Positions 1-7,487 of a stretch of DNA of 11,069 nucleotides are shown here, in pieces (position 1 is the first letter of the stretch; each line of letters begins with the position of its first letter). The stretch spans positions 1-11,069 of the forward strand of contig DAOPZC010000103.1 in assembly GCA_035353175.1 (NCBI GenBank). Reading direction: 5' to 3'. The position numbers were made by a program, and so were the translations under genes. This DNA comes from DAOPZC01 sp035353175. GTDB taxonomy: Bacteria; Verrucomicrobiota; Kiritimatiellia; RFP12; UBA1067. Below the pieces are notes generated by a model. That model was not told where the DNA came from and made no database searches. It was given only the letters and a program-made list of their open reading frames with translations.

Positions 1-435
1 CCCCATCATCGTGTACTTCATGCCCCAGACGTCCCACCCTTCGCCGCAGCGAAGCGCGTCCGGGTAGTTGCCGATGTAGCCGCTCGCCTCCTGCGAGGCG
101 AGCATGCGCGCGATGCCGCGGTCGACATCCGACTTCAGCTTCGCGGAGCCGGTGTACTGCAGATACGGCATGGCGGAGTGCATGTACTTGCCCCAGAACT
201 CCGTCTGCCACCAGCCCTTGGTCTCCGTCTTTTCCAGGAACGGCGCGGTGATGTAGTCGACGTCCGTCCCGATCACGTGGCGTTCGATCATCGCATCGAG
301 CCGCTCGCCGAGATACCCCTTGAGCCGCACGTCGCCGATGTTGCAACCGGCCGGTGCTCCGGTCTTCCCGGAAACCTGGGCGGACGCGACGAGTGCCGTC
401 ATAATTACGATCGCAGGGATCATCATTCGTTTCAT
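1..435 (-). CDS. GH127 (DUF1680) beta-L-arabinofuranosidase-like glycoside hydrolase, N-terminal part
   Basis: The first 145 residues of a secreted glycoside hydrolase; the rest lies beyond the left edge. The start at 435 is chosen because AAGGAG sits nine bases upstream and the frame is open to the window edge. Residues 1-19 form a signal peptide (MKRMM, then a hydrophobic stretch ending ASA). The stretch KGWWQTEFWGKYM at about residues 73-85, then a Y-T-x-S-x-K-L-K segment, ASGYIGNYP and GWDVWGMKY match, from memory, the N-terminal catalytic region of GH127/DUF1680 proteins. Characterised members remove beta-L-arabinofuranose from plant glycans. The catalytic cysteine cluster would lie outside the window, so activity cannot be judged. 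It is 48 bp downstream of an AraC-type regulator on the same strand, which suggests co-transcription and local control. A related all-alpha glycosidase family is the main alternative. Confidence 0.82.
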   Translation of the reverse strand, partial: MKRMMIPAIVIMTALVASAQVSGKTGAPAGCNIGDVRLKGYLGERLDAMIERHVIGTDVDYITAPFLEKTETKGWWQTEFWGKYMHSAMPYLQYTGSAKLKSDVDRGIARMLASQEASGYIGNYPDALRCGEGWDVWGMKYTMMG

Positions 436-440
436 CTTTT

Positions 441-450
441 CACTCTCCTT
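441..450 (-). promoter_or_regulatory. Ribosome binding site of the GH127 gene
   Basis: On the minus strand this reads AAGGAGAGTG, a near-perfect Shine-Dalgarno sequence placed correctly before the ATG at 435. It fixes the start of the GH127 gene and shows it can be translated independently of the regulator upstream. Confidence 0.7.
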
Positions 451-483
451 AAGCTTTTGAGAAACCTTCTTGTTTTGTTGGGT

Positions 484-1464
484 TTATTGTCCGTCCGCGC
501 CTTCCGGGCGCGCGGCGATGCGGTTGCGCAAAACGTCGTTGGGCGTCATGCCGGTGATGCGCTTGAACGTGGTCGCGAAATACTGGGACGACGGGAAGCC
601 GCACTCGAAGGCGATCTCGGTGACGGTGCCCGCGCCATTGCGGAGCAGATTCTGGGCGTGGTCGATCCGTTTGCGGAGAACATAGGCGTGGGGGGGGATG
701 CCGGCGACTTCCTTGAAGATGCGTTTGAAGCTGGACACGGAAAGCCCCGCGACGGATGCGAGTTGCTCCAGCGTGGCCACGTTCGTCCGCTGCGATTCGG
801 CCCACGCGATCGCTTTCCTGATCCGGGCCTGAGAGGCGGGGTCGGAGTCCGGCTGGTTGAGGTCGAGCAGCGTGAACAGAAGCGAGAGGATGGCGGTGCG
901 CAGCATGGCGCTCCGGGTGGGGGACGGCGGCCGGTCGTAGAGATCGAAAAGCGTGTCGGTGCAGCGGGAGAAGTTTGCCGGCCATTTCGCGCACACCTTG
1001 GCCGGTGCCCGCAACATGTCCAGAAGCGGCAACGCCTCGGCGGGGCTGAGCCCCATCCACCGGGCGAATTTTGCCGGGGGCAGTTTGAGTTGCAGCCAGA
1101 AGCGTTTGCCCGGATACGAGGGGTGGCCGTCGGAGCTGTGGGGCGTGTCGGGCGGGATCACGGCGCCTTCGCCGCCGAGCAAGGTGAAGCGCTGTCCGCC
1201 TACTTTGTAAGGCTGATGCCCCGTTTCCACGTAGGCGAGTTCGGCGACGCCAAAGTGACGGTGCTCCGCGAGCGGCGGGTACGCGTGGCGATAGAAGGAG
1301 CGTCCCAGCACGACGCACTCTGAAAGCCCCGCATGCCGCAGGTCCAGCGCCCGCCTGTCGGCCCGGTCGACATAGAAGGACGTCAGATCTGAATACGGTA
1401 CCTTTTTTATGGCGCTTTGCTCATTCACTGGTTTGATTATTGCAAGCGGCGAACGTGAAAACAA
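484..1464 (-). CDS. AraC-family transcriptional regulator with N-terminal cupin sensor domain
   Basis: A 326-residue DNA-binding regulator. Residues ~50-130 look like an AraC-type cupin ligand-binding domain: H67 and H69, E75, TGH at 81-83, and GGEGAVIPPDTPH at 97-109. Residues ~214-315 form the AraC C-terminal domain with two helix-turn-helix units, one near 231-252 (LEQLASVAGLSVSSFKRIF) and one near 281-305 (VTEIAFECGFPSSQYFATTF) ending in the typical TGMTPNDVLR. Length is normal for the family. The start is uncertain: the open frame has no ATG near its N-terminus; TTG at 1464 and GTG at 1428 are candidates and neither has a clear ribosome binding site. The gene precedes the GH127 gene by 48 bp on the same strand, so it likely senses a sugar and controls glycan use. 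The ligand is not deducible. Confidence 0.92.
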   Translation of the reverse strand: MFSRSPLAIIKPVNEQSAIKKVPYSDLTSFYVDRADRRALDLRHAGLSECVVLGRSFYRHAYPPLAEHRHFGVAELAYVETGHQPYKVGGQRFTLLGGEGAVIPPDTPHSSDGHPSYPGKRFWLQLKLPPAKFARWMGLSPAEALPLLDMLRAPAKVCAKWPANFSRCTDTLFDLYDRPPSPTRSAMLRTAILSLLFTLLDLNQPDSDPASQARIRKAIAWAESQRTNVATLEQLASVAGLSVSSFKRIFKEVAGIPPHAYVLRKRIDHAQNLLRNGAGTVTEIAFECGFPSSQYFATTFKRITGMTPNDVLRNRIAARPEGADGQ

Positions 1465-1551
1465 GCGGTTTCGATGCGGTGCCCGGGACGCGCGTGAATG
1501 TGCGGCCGGATAGGGTCGCGCGCAGACCTCATCCTCCGCGGCGCGCAGGAC

Positions 1552-2502
1552 TCAAGGCATCGTCCGGATGGCGGCGGTGACTTTCAGGGGGGCCGTTGCC
1601 TGCAAGACTTTTGCCGGCTGCAACGCCGTGCCGGCCACCTGTGCCTGGGGGAACCGGGCTTGGATCGAGGCAAGAGCCGTTCCCGAAGCCGAAAAGACCT
1701 CGCCGATGCGCGTCGTTTTGCGGACCGATTCGATCTGGTCGATGATCTTCAGGACCTGGTTGCTTTCTACAAGCCCCAACGCCTTGCAGGCGACTTCGAC
1801 GCGGCGCCAGTTGACGGAGGTCAACTCGCGCGCCAGAGCGTTGACCGCGTCCTCTGTGCCGATTTTGCCCAGCGCGTAATAGGCGTGACGGCTCTTGCCG
1901 AGCTTCGCGATCAGCGGTTGAACGCAAATCGCACCGCACCGGGCAAGCAGTTTGACAATGTGGTCTGCGCCCCTGTTGGTGTCCGGGTCCTCCAGCCTGT
2001 TCTCCCGAAACCCCTCGATCAGCTCTGGAATCACGGCTTCGCCCATCCGGATCAAAAAACTGCCGGCCTGCGCATCGCCGTCGCGGAGTTTTTCAATCAG
2101 TTGCGCGATGTTTTCTTTGGTTGGCGCCGGCGGCGCGGACGGCTGAACGGCGGGGGTCGGGGCGGGGGCTGTGGCCGGAGTCCCTCCGGGCACAAGGACG
2201 CGCGCGCCGCAACGTTGGCAGGTGATGTGACGGCCTGCGGCGCGTTCGGAAATGGCGATGTTCACTTGGCAGGAAGGGCATGCGAACTTGATGTCGCCGC
2301 CCGTCTGCGGCTGCGCCGCCGGGGCTTGGGCCTGCGGCGTGTCCGGCGGGGGCGCCACAGGCTGCTCGGGCGGCGGAGTCTTCTTCGCCGGAAGCCCGAT
2401 GCGGCCGGTGCACGCCGGACACGCGATGGTTCGCCCAAGCGCGGCCTCGGGGACAGAGAGCCGTTGCTGGCAATGAGGACAGTTAAATTTGATGTCGCTC
2501 AT
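1552..2502 (-). CDS. Double zinc-ribbon, HEAT-repeat protein
   Basis: A 316-residue protein with two N-terminal CxxC...CxxC zinc ribbons: C8/C11/C28/C31 and C75/C78/C95/C98. Each has the form FxCPxC-(16)-CxxC seen in MJ0042-type ribbons, common in planctomycetes and relatives. The ribbons are separated and followed by proline/alanine-rich linkers (about 40-68 and 99-126). Residues ~128-270 contain paired helices resembling HEAT/armadillo repeats (for example MGEAVIPELIEGF and ARCGAICVQPLIAKLG). No catalytic motif, signal peptide or membrane segment is seen, so a cytosolic scaffold or protein-interaction role is inferred. The start at 2502 is supported by GAGG six bases before the ATG. It has its own candidate promoter at 2557-2586 and lies 87 bp upstream of the regulator gene, so co-transcription with AraC is possible. 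Confidence 0.88.
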   Translation of the reverse strand: MSDIKFNCPHCQQRLSVPEAALGRTIACPACTGRIGLPAKKTPPPEQPVAPPPDTPQAQAPAAQPQTGGDIKFACPSCQVNIAISERAAGRHITCQRCGARVLVPGGTPATAPAPTPAVQPSAPPAPTKENIAQLIEKLRDGDAQAGSFLIRMGEAVIPELIEGFRENRLEDPDTNRGADHIVKLLARCGAICVQPLIAKLGKSRHAYYALGKIGTEDAVNALARELTSVNWRRVEVACKALGLVESNQVLKIIDQIESVRKTTRIGEVFSASGTALASIQARFPQAQVAGTALQPAKVLQATAPLKVTAAIRTMP

Positions 2503-2556
2503 TGTGTCCTCGTTAATGCGGACGTCCGTGCCGAGAAAAGATATGACAAACCCTTG

Positions 2557-2586
2557 ATCATAAGATTAAGATTGAGAATCTTTCAA
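2557..2586 (-). promoter_or_regulatory. Candidate sigma70-type promoter for the zinc-ribbon/HEAT gene
   Basis: On the minus strand, TTGAAA (2581-2586) and TATGAT (2557-2562) are 18 bp apart, giving a start point near 2550 and a leader of about 48 nt before the ATG at 2502. The -35 box overlaps the A/T tract of the candidate terminator of the upstream operon. Confidence 0.5.
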
Positions 2587-2623
2587 AAATCGCCGCACAA
2601 TGCAAGCGATATTTGATCGGCGA
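2585..2623 (-). terminator. Candidate intrinsic terminator downstream of the HzsA-like gene
   Basis: Read on the minus strand, TCGCCG (2618-2623) pairs with CGGCGA (2590-2595) and five T residues follow (2585-2589). The 22-nt loop is long and the stem only six pairs, so strength is uncertain. Its position about 110 bp beyond the HzsA-like stop and directly before the next promoter fits a transcription-unit boundary. Confidence 0.38.
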
Positions 2624-2731
2624 CGGTGGTTGGGGCGCGATTCGGTTGAGTTGAAACGGAATCGCACCAGAGGAGGAGTTGGAAAATCGGGATGTGGACG
2701 TTGTACGCGCGGTAACGCCCGAAAACAGTGT

Positions 2732-5260
2732 TTATTTCAAGGTCGGCTGGGCAAGGCCGCCAGCGAGCTGCTTTTCACCCCCTTCTTTTTCGTAAACGCC
2801 GTAAAACTGGCAGACCGAGTCCAGCCATGTGACGATGCGGTTTGTTTCGTCGGCGTCCAGTTTCACGTCGTGATGACCTTTTTGCAGCATCGCGTAGAGT
2901 TTGGAGGCGCGTGCGCCGAATTCGCCGGGAAAGGTGCGGTAGAACTTGGGGGCGTTCCAGTCGCGGTTCGAGCCGTAGGTCGAGAATCCGTATGGGGCCG
3001 CCAGATTCACGTACGAAATGAAGTAGCGGGTGTTCTTGTTCATCCAGCCTTTCACCGGCACGTCCACGATTTCCCGGTCCAGACGTGGGGGCGTTTTTTG
3101 TCCGGGACGTGCGGCTTTGATTTTTTCGGCATGGCAGCTCACGCAGCGTGCGTCGAGCACCGGCTGAACGAGACGCGGGTAACTAAAGGGGTTTGCCCCC
3201 TCGGGGCCGGGCGTCAAGTTCGACGGCGCGCGTTTCATCGCTAAGGGCGTCGCTGCGGGCGGCCGTTCCGGCGCGCCGGTCTTGGGCTCGTGGCAGCCGA
3301 GACACGACGCCTGTTCGCCCGGCACGAAGGCGGTGGCGGAGCGCATCGACTGGACCGCACACCCGTCGGCGTCCAGAGCTTGGAAGAAGAGTTCTACGCC
3401 CGCGGGCGCCTTGAAGTGTGCGCTGCCGTCCCGTTCCACGGGGACGGTCCCGAGCACCGCGCGCGCGAGGTTGACCGAGTCGAATCCTTCGGGAAGCTGG
3501 ACGCCGATGTTGTGCGGCACTTCGGCGGACGCGACCGAGAGGGGAAAGATCTGCCAGACGCGGAGGGCGGAAATGCGGGTTCCATCAGGCCAGGGCAGCT
3601 GGCTCTTATAGACGTCCGCCACGGTGACGATGGTTTCGTTGGGTTCCCCGGCGCGGGGCGGCGCGCGTTGTTCGGGGATGACGGGCGGCAGGGTCGATGC
3701 GCGCAGCGGCATGGGGCTGAGGCACGCGATGCCGGGGTCGCGGTAGATCAGCTCTTTGTTCCCGAATTTGTCGAGCAGGTAAAGGCCGAACACGTGCCGC
3801 TGGGAGGCCCCTTTGACTTCCACCGGTTCGTAGGCGCATAGATAATAGTTTTCGTTCAACGGCCAGGCGGTCCCGTAGGTCTGCGATCCTTTCTGGCTTT
3901 CGGGAAACCCGGCGTCGGGAGTCAGGCGGCGCACAGGCGCCATCGCGTCGTCGTCCGCCACGCGCGGGTCGATGACGACCAGCGAGCCGAAGGCCTGGCC
4001 ATGGTGAGGGGCGGCTGTGGCGACCAGCCGGCGTGACCCGGGGATGGGACGGGCGTCGAGTTCCATGTCGGCCCGCCGGTAGCGGAAGGAATAATTGCCG
4101 TGGACCGGGCGCGGGTTCCGCCCGTCCGGCGTGGTGAGCCAGGGGTGATGGGCGGTGCAGCCGTGGCGGTCGACGTAGTCCCAGCGAGTCCAGAGCAACA
4201 TCCCGTCGTGCGTGACGGCGGGGGACCACTCATTGGTTTCGTGGAAACTGAGACACCGGATGCCCGATCCGTCGGCGGCCATGTCGAAAAGCGTGAAGGT
4301 CGGGCAGAAACGTCCGCAGCGCAGGTAACCGCCGCGCCGCTCCGAGATAAAGGCGATGCGGCCCGCGGGGGTGAAGCAGGGCTGGACATCGTTGAAGGTC
4401 CCGTCCGTGAGTTGCGTGAGGCGCGTTCCGTCTGCGCGCACCGAAAACAGGTGATAACAGAAACCCCGCTCCCAGTGTCCGTCCTGCGCGTGGTTCAGGT
4501 GGCTGATGTGGCGGCGCGATCCGTCGCCGGCAACATAGGCGAAGGCGACGGTTTTTCCGTCGTACGAGAGGGCGGGCGACAGCACGGATCCGCCGTCTTT
4601 GCCCTGGGTCGCACGGGTGCCGAACGTGAGTGGCTTTCCCGCGAGAGGGCCGTTGGCGACGCGGGCATCGGCCAGCACGTCGCGCAGCGTGGGGGCTGCG
4701 CCAAAGGGATCGGAGAGCACGAAAAGGCCGCCGCCGGAGCGCTGCTGCTGGCCGTAGAACTGGTCGCAGCAGTGCTCCATGACGCCGCGCACCTCGCGCT
4801 TGATGAAGAGCAGGCCGCGGAAGTCGAGCAAGGGATTGGCGAACGCGATGCGCCGCCGCACGGGGAGCAGGCGGTTGAACAGGGCCCGCCGCGCATCGCC
4901 GTTGCCGGGCGTGACGGACGCGGCTTCCTGGCGGATGCCGTCGAGGTCCCGCTGCTCCTCCGCGAGCTTTTCCGCTCCTGGCAGCGCACGAACATCGTCG
5001 AGCAGGTCGGCCGTGCGGCGCAGCAGGAGGTCGAGCGGATCGCGGTCGGCGGAGGTGACCAGCGCGGCCGGGCACCAAGTCTCCGGGGCAAAGGTTTCGA
5101 AACGCGGTTTTTGCGTCAGGTCGTACGTCATGAATGCCCATTGCCGCTCCGCCTCGCCTTCGGGGTAGGCCGCGCCGGGAGCGTCGGGTGAGCACCACTC
5201 CGATGCGCCCTGCGCCGAGGCGCACAGCAGGCACAGAAGCAGACGTGCGGGCGTGTTCAT
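2732..5260 (-). CDS. Secreted HzsA-like PD40/TolB-type protein with two c-type haem motifs
   Basis: An 842-residue exported protein. Residues 1-19 form a signal peptide. Residues ~225-450 carry repeated TolB/PD40-like beta-propeller strands (SPALSYDGKTVAFAY; FSVRADGTRLTQLT; ISERRGGYLR; MAADGSGIRCLSF). The C-terminal third has two haem c motifs, CLGCH (653-657) and CVSCH (706-710). A final helical segment, MLQKGHHDVKLDADETNRIVTWLDS, is typical of this group. The architecture matches proteins annotated as hydrazine synthase alpha subunit-like, abundant in PVC bacteria that do not perform anammox. A real hydrazine synthase role is very unlikely here, with no beta/gamma subunits nearby. Two haems suggest periplasmic electron transfer coupled to an unknown oxidation, by inference. 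The start at 5260 has AAGGA eight bases upstream. It is 21 bp downstream of the DUF6807 gene, so the two are very likely co-transcribed. Confidence 0.85.
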   Translation of the reverse strand: MNTPARLLLCLLCASAQGASEWCSPDAPGAAYPEGEAERQWAFMTYDLTQKPRFETFAPETWCPAALVTSADRDPLDLLLRRTADLLDDVRALPGAEKLAEEQRDLDGIRQEAASVTPGNGDARRALFNRLLPVRRRIAFANPLLDFRGLLFIKREVRGVMEHCCDQFYGQQQRSGGGLFVLSDPFGAAPTLRDVLADARVANGPLAGKPLTFGTRATQGKDGGSVLSPALSYDGKTVAFAYVAGDGSRRHISHLNHAQDGHWERGFCYHLFSVRADGTRLTQLTDGTFNDVQPCFTPAGRIAFISERRGGYLRCGRFCPTFTLFDMAADGSGIRCLSFHETNEWSPAVTHDGMLLWTRWDYVDRHGCTAHHPWLTTPDGRNPRPVHGNYSFRYRRADMELDARPIPGSRRLVATAAPHHGQAFGSLVVIDPRVADDDAMAPVRRLTPDAGFPESQKGSQTYGTAWPLNENYYLCAYEPVEVKGASQRHVFGLYLLDKFGNKELIYRDPGIACLSPMPLRASTLPPVIPEQRAPPRAGEPNETIVTVADVYKSQLPWPDGTRISALRVWQIFPLSVASAEVPHNIGVQLPEGFDSVNLARAVLGTVPVERDGSAHFKAPAGVELFFQALDADGCAVQSMRSATAFVPGEQASCLGCHEPKTGAPERPPAATPLAMKRAPSNLTPGPEGANPFSYPRLVQPVLDARCVSCHAEKIKAARPGQKTPPRLDREIVDVPVKGWMNKNTRYFISYVNLAAPYGFSTYGSNRDWNAPKFYRTFPGEFGARASKLYAMLQKGHHDVKLDADETNRIVTWLDSVCQFYGVYEKEGGEKQLAGGLAQPTLK

Positions 5261-5281
5261 GGTGCAGGTCCTTTTGCCGTG

Positions 5282-6211
5282 TCAAAGGCGTTCGACGGTG
5301 ACGGTGTAACGGAAGCGGGCGGCGGCCCCGGGGGCGAGGGTGAGCGGCTCATGGAAAACCATGGAGGGGCCCACCAGATAGTAGCCGCGGCCATGATGGG
5401 CCGTGGTGCTGTGCCGCGCGAACCAGGGGGTTGGGGACCGCGGGTTTTCGGGATGGTCGCGGAAGGTGATTTTGGCGCGCGCGCCGGATTTTTTCGCGGT
5501 CGTCAGGATCTCGATCCGCTCGCTTTTCTCGCCGCAGGTCTTGACGTCCGCAAGGTGTTCGGCGTTGGCGAAAACGTGGGCGAAGCCCGGACTGTCGGCA
5601 AGGCGCAGCATCAGCCCCGCGTAGCCGCCGGTGGCCCAGTTTCCGCCGGCGTCTTTTTTCACGGGCGTGGTCGAAAAAATCGCCTCGGCTTGGATAGCCG
5701 TGAACGTGCTGTCCCATTCGATCGCGTAATTTCCGTTCGGCTGCGTGGTCACGCGGACCGTCCGCTTCTCGCGGACGGCTTCCTTGCCGTTGGCGATATA
5801 TGCGAGCGTGCAGTCTGTCGTGAAGGTCTTGTCGTCGGCCGGCACGACAGACTGGGACAGCACGCGCGTGACGCCGTTGGAGTCGGGTTCCCAGAAGTTG
5901 ACGCCGTTGATGAACTTCCAGGAGAACCAGAAGCCGAGGTGCCAGGCGTGGTCCGGCGGGCGGAAGGACGTAAAGACGTCGTCGGTGCCGGGGATGGCGA
6001 GAGGGTGAAAATAGGGCTTGCCTTCTTTGCTTTGCGGCACGTATGTCCAGCAGGTCTTGCCCTCGACCGTCATCGAGACGGCCTGGGTGGCGGGGTCGGT
6101 CACGAATTGACGCGCGTCACGCGCTGCGCCCTGAGCGCTCGAGTGGAGCAGAAACGCGACGAGCGCGAGGCTGAAGGCGGGCGGCAGGACGGTTTGGACG
6201 GTCGATCGCAT
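5282..6211 (-). CDS. Secreted DUF6807 (PmoA-family) protein
   Basis: A 309-residue protein with a signal peptide (residues 1-28, ending SAQGA). Features typical of DUF6807, annotated in databases as 'methane oxygenase PmoA' although unrelated in demonstrated function to particulate methane monooxygenase, are KPYFHPL at 65-71, FTSFRPPDHAWHLGFWFSW at 80-98 (family form roughly DHxxHRGxWF) and GVNFWE at 103-108. A C-terminal HSTTAHHGRGYYLVGPS segment also fits. A beta-sandwich fold related to sugar-binding or mutarotase-like domains is plausible; the histidines at 69, 88 and 91 may line a site. Function is unknown; neighbours in PVC genomes are often oxidoreductases and carbohydrate genes. The start at 6211 follows AAAGGAA by five bases. 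It sits between the metallophosphoesterase and HzsA-like genes on the same strand. Confidence 0.85.
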   Translation of the reverse strand: MRSTVQTVLPPAFSLALVAFLLHSSAQGAARDARQFVTDPATQAVSMTVEGKTCWTYVPQSKEGKPYFHPLAIPGTDDVFTSFRPPDHAWHLGFWFSWKFINGVNFWEPDSNGVTRVLSQSVVPADDKTFTTDCTLAYIANGKEAVREKRTVRVTTQPNGNYAIEWDSTFTAIQAEAIFSTTPVKKDAGGNWATGGYAGLMLRLADSPGFAHVFANAEHLADVKTCGEKSERIEILTTAKKSGARAKITFRDHPENPRSPTPWFARHSTTAHHGRGYYLVGPSMVFHEPLTLAPGAAARFRYTVTVERL

Positions 6212-6239
6212 GGCGTATTCCTTTCAGATTACGGCCATT

Positions 6240-6269
6240 AGAATACCAGCAAGATCAGGGCGCGTCCAG
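6240..6269 (-). promoter_or_regulatory. Weak candidate promoter upstream of the DUF6807 gene
   Basis: On the minus strand, CTGGAC (6264-6269) lies 18 bp from TATTCT (6240-6245), which is preceded by TGG as in an extended -10. The 117-bp gap between the metallophosphoesterase and DUF6807 genes leaves room for an internal promoter, but the match is modest and read-through from upstream is equally possible. Confidence 0.25.
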
Positions 6270-6328
6270 TTTGACGCGGGCACGCCGCCGAAGGTGCGAT
6301 GCGGGTTGGTTGATAGCCGGACTGCGTC

Positions 6329-7429
6329 TCACGCGTGAGGGGAGCGCGGTTTGAGCGGGATTTCGCGCGTGAACAGGCGCGAGGGAAGCTGGGTGTACGC
6401 GATGCCCGTCGCGTCCGCCGTCTCCCTCGCGATCGCGCGGGAGTAAACGTTGAAGACGGCTTTCGCCGGATGGATCTCGACCATCGCCCATGCGCCCTGG
6501 GTCCCCGTCACCGTCCCGCAGTTGACGTCGGAAAGGGTTCCCGCGCGGCCGACCGGGTAATTGCCGTTGTGTTCATGTCCGTTGATGTACAGGTCGCAAC
6601 CGTACTGTTCCGCAAGCGCCAACAGCTTGCGGCGGTTGTCGTTGAATTTGTTTTCCTTGCACGCGTCGAGAATCGGCGCGGAAAAGTTCTTGTCCCCCTG
6701 CACCAGGCTCCAGTGGCTGACGAGGACGATGTGCTGGATTTCGGGGTCGGCCGCGGCCGCCTTCATTTCATTCGCTACAAACGCCAGCGATTCGTCCGAA
6801 ATCGCACCCGTGCTGCGGAACGTGCCGGGCGCTGCCGGCAGCCCCACATAGGAAGCAAAGAAGCAAATGAAGCGCGTGCCTCCGCATTCGAAAGCGCACT
6901 CGCGGTAAAACTCCGGCACCCCCGTATCGTGGTTTCCCTGAATCGCGATAACGCGCGAATTCAGCGCCGGGTAGGTGAACTGGACGGGCTTTTGTCCGGG
7001 CCCGAGATTCTCGCGGCAAAGAAAACCAGCGGGGGAGCGGAATTTCAGCCAGGAAAGATCCGTGCCCGCCGATTTCGAATGCAGTTCGAGCGTGGCGAGG
7101 GTGCGGAAATAAATCTCGCGCTCGGCGTCGAGCTGCGGCTGTTCGCGCGAATAGCCGGTGTTGAGCAGGTCTCCGCCGAAAAGGGCGAATTGCGCGTCGC
7201 GGCAATACGGGTCCGTGTTGATGAACTCGTAGGTTTTGACCAGCGCGGCGTGATTGCCCGTCTTCCACTGCGCATAGCAGTCTTTGCCGCGCTCCATGAA
7301 ATCGCTCTCGACGTGCGTGTCCGCCATAAAGAGGAATTTTGTCACCTGGTCCGCGGGACGCTTCCCGAGTAAAGGTGTCGCGCACGCAGCCAAAGCGCCA
7401 GCAAGGAATTGTCGCCTGTTCGTTCTCAT
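6329..7429 (-). CDS. Tat-exported calcineurin-like metallophosphoesterase
   Basis: A 366-residue member of the calcineurin-like metallophosphoesterase superfamily. Numbered from the chosen start, its metal-binding motifs are all present and in order: ADTH (36-39), GGDLLN (85-90), GNHDTG (165-170), SHWS (238-241) and NGHEHNG (283-289). This is the expected D-x-H / GD / GNHD / H / GHxH set, so the enzyme should bind two metals and cleave a phosphoester. The substrate is unknown. The N-terminus, MRTNRRQFLAGALAACATPLLG, is a Tat signal (NRRQFL), implying export after folding. The start at 7429 is preferred over TTG 7450 or ATG 7447 because AAGGG precedes it and the predicted transcription start is near 7452. 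It leads the likely exported-protein operon with DUF6807 and the HzsA-like protein. Confidence 0.9.
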   Translation of the reverse strand: MRTNRRQFLAGALAACATPLLGKRPADQVTKFLFMADTHVESDFMERGKDCYAQWKTGNHAALVKTYEFINTDPYCRDAQFALFGGDLLNTGYSREQPQLDAEREIYFRTLATLELHSKSAGTDLSWLKFRSPAGFLCRENLGPGQKPVQFTYPALNSRVIAIQGNHDTGVPEFYRECAFECGGTRFICFFASYVGLPAAPGTFRSTGAISDESLAFVANEMKAAAADPEIQHIVLVSHWSLVQGDKNFSAPILDACKENKFNDNRRKLLALAEQYGCDLYINGHEHNGNYPVGRAGTLSDVNCGTVTGTQGAWAMVEIHPAKAVFNVYSRAIARETADATGIAYTQLPSRLFTREIPLKPRSPHA

Positions 7430-7458
7430 GTTTCCCTTTCCGAGCATCAAACGGTGCC

Positions 7459-7487
7459 ATCGTACGGCTTCTGGCCGCGCCCGTCAA
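7459..7487 (-). promoter_or_regulatory. Candidate sigma70-type promoter for the metallophosphoesterase operon
   Basis: On the minus strand TTGACG (7482-7487) and TACGAT (7459-7464) are exactly 17 bp apart. The start point would be near 7452, giving a leader of about 23 nt to the ATG at 7429. The boxes are close to consensus against a GC-rich background, and nothing else on this strand lies immediately upstream. Confidence 0.55.

Noticed and set aside
178..1323. Long plus-strand frame (381 codons) opposite the regulator
   Set aside because: It is antisense to a clear AraC-family gene; the product is Arg/Gly-rich with no domain, as expected from GC-rich complementary strand.
1498..2616. Plus-strand frame of 372 codons
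   Set aside because: It is antisense to the zinc-ribbon/HEAT gene, with low-complexity Gly/Arg-rich translation and no ribosome binding site.
4100..5191. Plus-strand frame of 363 codons
   Set aside because: It is antisense to the HzsA-like gene, whose motifs and signal peptide establish the real strand.
2732..5260. Annotation of the HzsA-like protein as a true hydrazine synthase subunit
   Set aside because: No partner subunits or anammox genes are nearby, and the HzsA-like group is widespread in non-anammox PVC bacteria.
5279..6241. Plus-strand frame of 320 codons
   Set aside because: It is antisense to the DUF6807 gene; no recognisable domain.
6328..6339. Perfect 12-bp palindrome CTCACGCGTGAG at the metallophosphoesterase stop
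   Set aside because: It has no loop and no T tract, and it is mostly coding sequence, so neither terminator nor operator can be argued.
6335..7372. Plus-strand frame of 345 codons
   Set aside because: It is antisense to the metallophosphoesterase gene, which has all five metal-binding motifs.
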